From assembly GCA_020438865.1 (NCBI GenBank), contig JAGQTU010000009.1, positions 16,907 through 80,906 of the forward strand: 64,000 bases of DNA, given 5' to 3'. Positions within the stretch are counted from its first letter, which is position 1; each line of letters starts with the position of its first letter. Below the pieces are notes generated by a model that made no database searches, was not told where the DNA came from, and saw only the letters and a list, made by a program, of their open reading frames with translations. Shown piece after piece: positions 60,594-64,000 of the stretch. This DNA is from Mycobacterium sp. (GTDB taxonomy: Bacteria > Actinomycetota > Actinomycetes > Mycobacteriales > Mycobacteriaceae). Made by a program: the position numbers and the translations under genes.

Positions 60594-62374
60594 TGGAATT
60601 CGGGGCCGCCGGCTGCGATCAACTCTTTCAGTGCGCGCCGGACCCGTTCGGTGTCCTCGACCGTCCACCCAGCGGGCGCCGCCACCGCCACCCAGCCGTC
60701 GAGCTGCCCGTCACCGTAATTGTGGCCGTGCCCGGTGGGGGTGCCCTGGGAGTTGGTCACGTTGCCCGCCATGTCGGCGCTCACCTGCAGGAAGGTGACG
60801 ATCGGATACCACCGCATGGCGGCGCTGCGGTCAAAGCCGGGCGGTTCCTTCAACCAGTCCGGCTTCTCGAACAGCAGGTCCGGTGTCCACCACACCACCG
60901 GGTCGGACGGGTGCTGCAGATAGAGCACGCGCGGCCCCTCCCACGGCGGCGCCGCCGCCACCCCGGCGATCTCGGCCGGGCCGGCCGCCTGCGCGAAGCG
61001 CACCGTACGGCCATTGTCGTAGCGCGGCTGAATCTCCGGAGTGTCCGGATCACGCCTTGCCGTCAACGCCCGCCACAGCGTGCTGGCGTTCGGCGGACCC
61101 ACCCACAACACCGAGGAGAAGTTCATGTCGACGACGTCGGGCAGGTACCCGAACGCGCCCTGTCCCGCCATCGAGCCGAGGCTCTCGCCGTAAAGGGCCA
61201 ATCGGGGTCGACGATCGGCGGGCCACTGCTGCCAGCGACCGTGGATGGCCTCGACCATCGCCTTGCCGGCCTCCACCGACTTCTGCTGATCGGCGAGGAA
61301 CGAGATCCAGCTCGGCAGATACGAATACTGCATGGCCACCAGCGCGGTGTCGCCGTTGTACATCGACTCGATGGAACGTGCGGCGACGGGATCCACCCAC
61401 CCCGTGCCGGTGGTCGGGATGATCACGAGCAGCCTGCGCTCGAACGCCCTGGTGCGCTGCAACTCCGAGAGCAGCACCGCGATGCGGCCCTCATCGGTGT
61501 CGGCGGACTGCAGACCGGCGTAGATGCGGATCGGCTCCTTGGCCGGGCGGCCGTTGAGTTGGGTCAGCTCCGCCGCATGCGGCCCGGTCGCCACGAAGTT
61601 GCGTCCCTGGAAACCCAGGGTGTCCCACCGCGCGAACGAGCCCCGGCTGCCCGACCTTTCGGGTTCGACGGGCTGCTCGATGCCGGGCCGGGTGCTGGCG
61701 TTCTGCGGTTGAAACACGGTTCTGGCACCGGCGATGAAGCCGCGCACCAGCACACCGTTGACGAGCATGATGATGAGCACCACCACGATCGCGGTGCCGA
61801 CGAACATGGCCACCTCGTCGTTGACATCCCAGCGCCGGATCATCACCCGCGCCAGGAACTTGATGGCGTCCTTGATAACCCGAGCGACACCCACCAGCAG
61901 CCCGCCGGTGACCAGCGCGACGGCGAGGGTGCGCAGGTAACCGAGTGTGCCCGGGCCTTCGATCGCCATCACCGCCGACAGCTGGCGCTGCCAGGCTGCG
62001 GCCGGGACCAGCATGAGCACGCTGGCGCCGATCGAGACGACGACGGTGGCCGCCTTGAGCCCGTAGAGCGCCTTCGGGCCCGGGGGCCACCAGTCCCGGT
62101 GGGACAGGAACAACCGCCGAAACAGCCTGCCCGCCAACACCCCGACGCCGTAGCCGATCGCGGCGTTGATACCGCCGATCACCCCACCGTTGACCCAGTC
62201 GCGCGGCAGCAGCGACGGGGTCAACGACAAGCAGAAGAACAGTGCACCGAACGCGACCCCGACGAAATCCAGCCGCACCAGGCTCCACGCCCACGCCACC
62301 AGCGATTCGCGCCGCCGCCGACGTTCGGGCGGGGCCTGGGCCTCACCGGTGACGTCGTCGACCGCACTGGTCAT
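60590..62374 (-). CDS. Membrane alpha/beta hydrolase (DUF2319 type, 594 aa)
   Basis: Large membrane protein. Four to five N-terminal helices (about residues 35-230) are followed by an extracytoplasmic alpha/beta-hydrolase domain with the nucleophile elbow [14 protein letters not shown] near residue 395. The pairing of an Abhydrolase_9_N membrane part with a hydrolase domain is typical of actinobacterial DUF2319 proteins. Probable lipase or esterase of the envelope, substrate unknown. The ATG overlaps the purL stop by 4 bp, so its expression is coupled to purine synthesis. Confidence 0.83.
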   Translation of the reverse strand: MTSAVDDVTGEAQAPPERRRRRESLVAWAWSLVRLDFVGVAFGALFFCLSLTPSLLPRDWVNGGVIGGINAAIGYGVGVLAGRLFRRLFLSHRDWWPPGPKALYGLKAATVVVSIGASVLMLVPAAAWQRQLSAVMAIEGPGTLGYLRTLAVALVTGGLLVGVARVIKDAIKFLARVMIRRWDVNDEVAMFVGTAIVVVLIIMLVNGVLVRGFIAGARTVFQPQNASTRPGIEQPVEPERSGSRGSFARWDTLGFQGRNFVATGPHAAELTQLNGRPAKEPIRIYAGLQSADTDEGRIAVLLSELQRTRAFERRLLVIIPTTGTGWVDPVAARSIESMYNGDTALVAMQYSYLPSWISFLADQQKSVEAGKAMVEAIHGRWQQWPADRRPRLALYGESLGSMAGQGAFGYLPDVVDMNFSSVLWVGPPNASTLWRALTARRDPDTPEIQPRYDNGRTVRFAQAAGPAEIAGVAAAPPWEGPRVLYLQHPSDPVVWWTPDLLFEKPDWLKEPPGFDRSAAMRWYPIVTFLQVSADMAGNVTNSQGTPTGHGHNYGDGQLDGWVAVAAPAGWTVEDTERVRRALKELIAAGGPEFQ

Positions 62375-64000
62375 CCGAACAGCCCGGGCAGCACTTTCTC
62401 CGAAGTGGTGCGCAACTCGTCGAGTGTCACCGTGAAAAGGTCTTGTACTTCAACGGAGTCCGAACCGTCGTCGGAGACACCGATACGCGTCACGGGCAGC
62501 CCGCGGGCCTCGCACATCGACCGGAACCGGCTCTCTTCGGTGCGCGGCACGGCGACCAACACCCGGCCGGCCGATTCGGAGAACAGGAAGACGAACGGGT
62601 CCACGTTCTCGGGAAGCACGATGCGGCAACCGGTTTCACCGGCCAGTGCCGATTCGACCACCGCCTGGATCAATCCGCCCTCGCTCAGGTCGTGGGCCGC
62701 CGACACCAGGCCGTCGCGCGACGCCGCGGTCAGCACCTCGGCCAGCAGCTTCTCTCGCGCCAGGTCCACCCGCGGCGGCAGGCCGCCGAGATGATCGCCG
62801 GTGACCTGCGCCCAGATCGAACCGTCGAACTCGTCGTGGGTGTCGCCGAGCAGCAGCAGGGTCTCGCCGGGCTCGCCACCCAACCCGGTGGGCAGCCGCC
62901 GGCTGACGTCGTCGATCACCCCGAGCACACCGACGACGGGGGTCGGCAGGATGGCGGTCGAACCGGTCTGGTTGTAGAAGCTGACATTGCCGCCGGTGAC
63001 CGGGATGCCAAGGGCTGCACAACCATCCGCCAGTCCGCGCACCGCCTGGGCGAACTGCCACATGACGGCGGGATCCTCCGGTGAGCCGAAGTTGAGACAG
63101 TTCGTCACCGCGATCGGGGTGGCGCCGGTGACGGCGACGTTGCGGTAGGCCTCGGCCAGGGCGAGTTGCGCCCCGCGGTAGGGGTCGAGCTTGGTGTAGC
63201 GCCCGGACGCGTCGGTCGAGACCGCGATACCGCGGCCGGTGGTCTCGTCGATGCGCAGGACGCCGCCGTCGGCATGCTCGGCCAGCACGGTGTTGCCCCG
63301 CACATACCGGTCGTACTGCTCGGTGATGAAGGCGCGGCTGCACAGGTGCGGGCTGCCGACCAGCGCGAGCAGGGTCGCGCGCAGTTCCTCGCCGGTGGCC
63401 GGGCGGGGCAGTCGGCCGGAGGTGTCGGCGTTCAGTTCGTCCTGCCAGTCCGGACGGGCCACCGGACGCTGGTAGACCGGGCCCTCGTGGGCGACGGTGC
63501 GGGGTGGGACGTCGACGACGGTCTCGCCGTTCCAGGTGATCCGCAGCCGGTCACCCTCGGTGACCTCGCCGATCACCGTCGCGATGACATCCCACTTGCG
63601 GCACACCGCCATGAACTTCTCGACGTTCTCGGGAGCGACCACCGCGCACATGCGTTCCTGGGACTCGCTGGAGAGCACCTCCGCCGGCGTCATGTTCGTC
63701 GCGCGCAGCGGTACCCGGTCGAGCTCGATGGCCATGCCACCGTCGCCGGCGGACGCGAGTTCCGAAGTGGCGCAGGATAATCCGGCGCCACCGAGATCCT
63801 GGATGCCGATCACCAGACCGGCGGCGTAGAGCTCCAGGCAGCACTCGATGAGCACCTTCTCCATGAAGGGGTCACCGACCTGGACCGAGGGCAGCTTCTT
63901 GCGGCCCGCCCCGGAGCCTTCGTCCCCGCCGAAGGTGTCGCTGGCCAGCACCGACACCCCGCCGATTCCGTCGAGCCCGGTGCGGGCGCCGAACAGGATG
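62371..64000 (-). CDS. purL: Phosphoribosylformylglycinamidine synthase PurL, 5' part outside window
   Basis: Large subunit of FGAM synthase (fourth purine step). About 540 C-terminal residues are visible. [13 protein letters not shown] is followed by the [17 protein letters not shown] and [15 protein letters not shown] segments (first ATP-binding half), then the second AIRS-like half with [32 protein letters not shown] and [11 protein letters not shown]. Works with PurS and PurQ. Orthologue of Rv0803. The start lies beyond base 64000. The stop overlaps the membrane hydrolase gene by 4 bp. Confidence 0.95.
   Translation of the reverse strand, partial: ILFGARTGLDGIGGVSVLASDTFGGDEGSGAGRKKLPSVQVGDPFMEKVLIECCLELYAAGLVIGIQDLGGAGLSCATSELASAGDGGMAIELDRVPLRATNMTPAEVLSSESQERMCAVVAPENVEKFMAVCRKWDVIATVIGEVTEGDRLRITWNGETVVDVPPRTVAHEGPVYQRPVARPDWQDELNADTSGRLPRPATGEELRATLLALVGSPHLCSRAFITEQYDRYVRGNTVLAEHADGGVLRIDETTGRGIAVSTDASGRYTKLDPYRGAQLALAEAYRNVAVTGATPIAVTNCLNFGSPEDPAVMWQFAQAVRGLADGCAALGIPVTGGNVSFYNQTGSTAILPTPVVGVLGVIDDVSRRLPTGLGGEPGETLLLLGDTHDEFDGSIWAQVTGDHLGGLPPRVDLAREKLLAEVLTAASRDGLVSAAHDLSEGGLIQAVVESALAGETGCRIVLPENVDPFVFLFSESAGRVLVAVPRTEESRFRSMCEARGLPVTRIGVSDDGSDSVEVQDLFTVTLDELRTTSEKVLPGLFG

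Noticed and set aside
60722-62794. A 690-codon plus-strand open frame opposite the membrane hydrolase and purL
   Set aside because: Antisense to strongly conserved genes, rich in Arg/His/Gln as expected of a shadow frame. No domain is recognisable.

Overview
This window is high-G+C actinobacterial chromosome, almost certainly from a fast-growing environmental mycobacterium (Mycolicibacterium type). The marker genes are mycobacterial: mshD (mycothiol), glnR, lmeA, a DesA1-type acyl-ACP desaturase, phoY2/phoT, cysA2-sseC with a poly-cysteine leader, and purL...purF...purM. From about 31.3 to 64 kb the gene order follows, in reverse, the M. tuberculosis block Rv0803 to Rv0826, with several insertions. 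Many genes start with GTG or TTG, and at least six appear leaderless (a TANNNT box 6-7 nt before the start codon).

1-17.7 kb is a catabolic island for a CoA-activated acid. Reading leftward are two acyl-CoA dehydrogenases, two metal-amidohydrolase-fold proteins, a FadD19-like CoA ligase, a crotonase and an SDR. A divergent TetR regulator follows, then thiolase, crotonase, a GntR regulator and a thioesterase on the minus strand. Rightward are two crotonases and three consecutive acyl-CoA synthetases. All four intergenic promoter regions of the island carry a TAC(T/A)GTA core, which suggests one regulon. The substrate cannot be read from the sequence.

17.7-28.4 kb holds a vapBC toxin-antitoxin pair, a mycothiol-dependent DinB-like protein and a second catabolic module: GntR, acyl-CoA dehydrogenase, thiolase and SDR, divergent from another acyl-CoA dehydrogenase and a mycofactocin-type SDR, around a 33-bp palindrome. 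A minus-strand operon follows: leader ORF, phosphotransferase, flavin monooxygenase, alpha/beta hydrolase.

28.4-29.0 kb is a tRNA cluster (Phe, Asp and Glu on minus, Lys on plus). 29-38.1 kb holds a GAF protein, a polyprenyl glycosylphosphotransferase, a DUF2236 oxygenase with divergent TetR, a PASTA-like secreted protein, the desaturase, a tRNA-dihydrouridine synthase and a large LytR-CpsA-Psr ligase.

38.2-42.9 kb is the phosphate system: phoU, then pstB-pstA-pstC-pstS on minus with a triple GGTGAAC PHO-box-like repeat upstream of pstS. 42.9-48 kb holds mshD, glnR, lmeA, thiX and the cysteine-responsive sulfur operon (poly-Cys leader, DUF4395, cysA2, sseC).

48-52 kb holds small membrane, lipoprotein and secreted peptides, a nitrobindin-like protein, pabC, a YgfZ-type protein and DUF3073. 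52-64 kb is purine synthesis (purM, purF, 3' part of purL). Here purF and purM are split by about 4.3 kb of unrelated genes, and purL is followed by a membrane alpha/beta hydrolase and a CPBP protease. A 59-bp hairpin-bearing tandem repeat separates two convergent genes near 60 kb.
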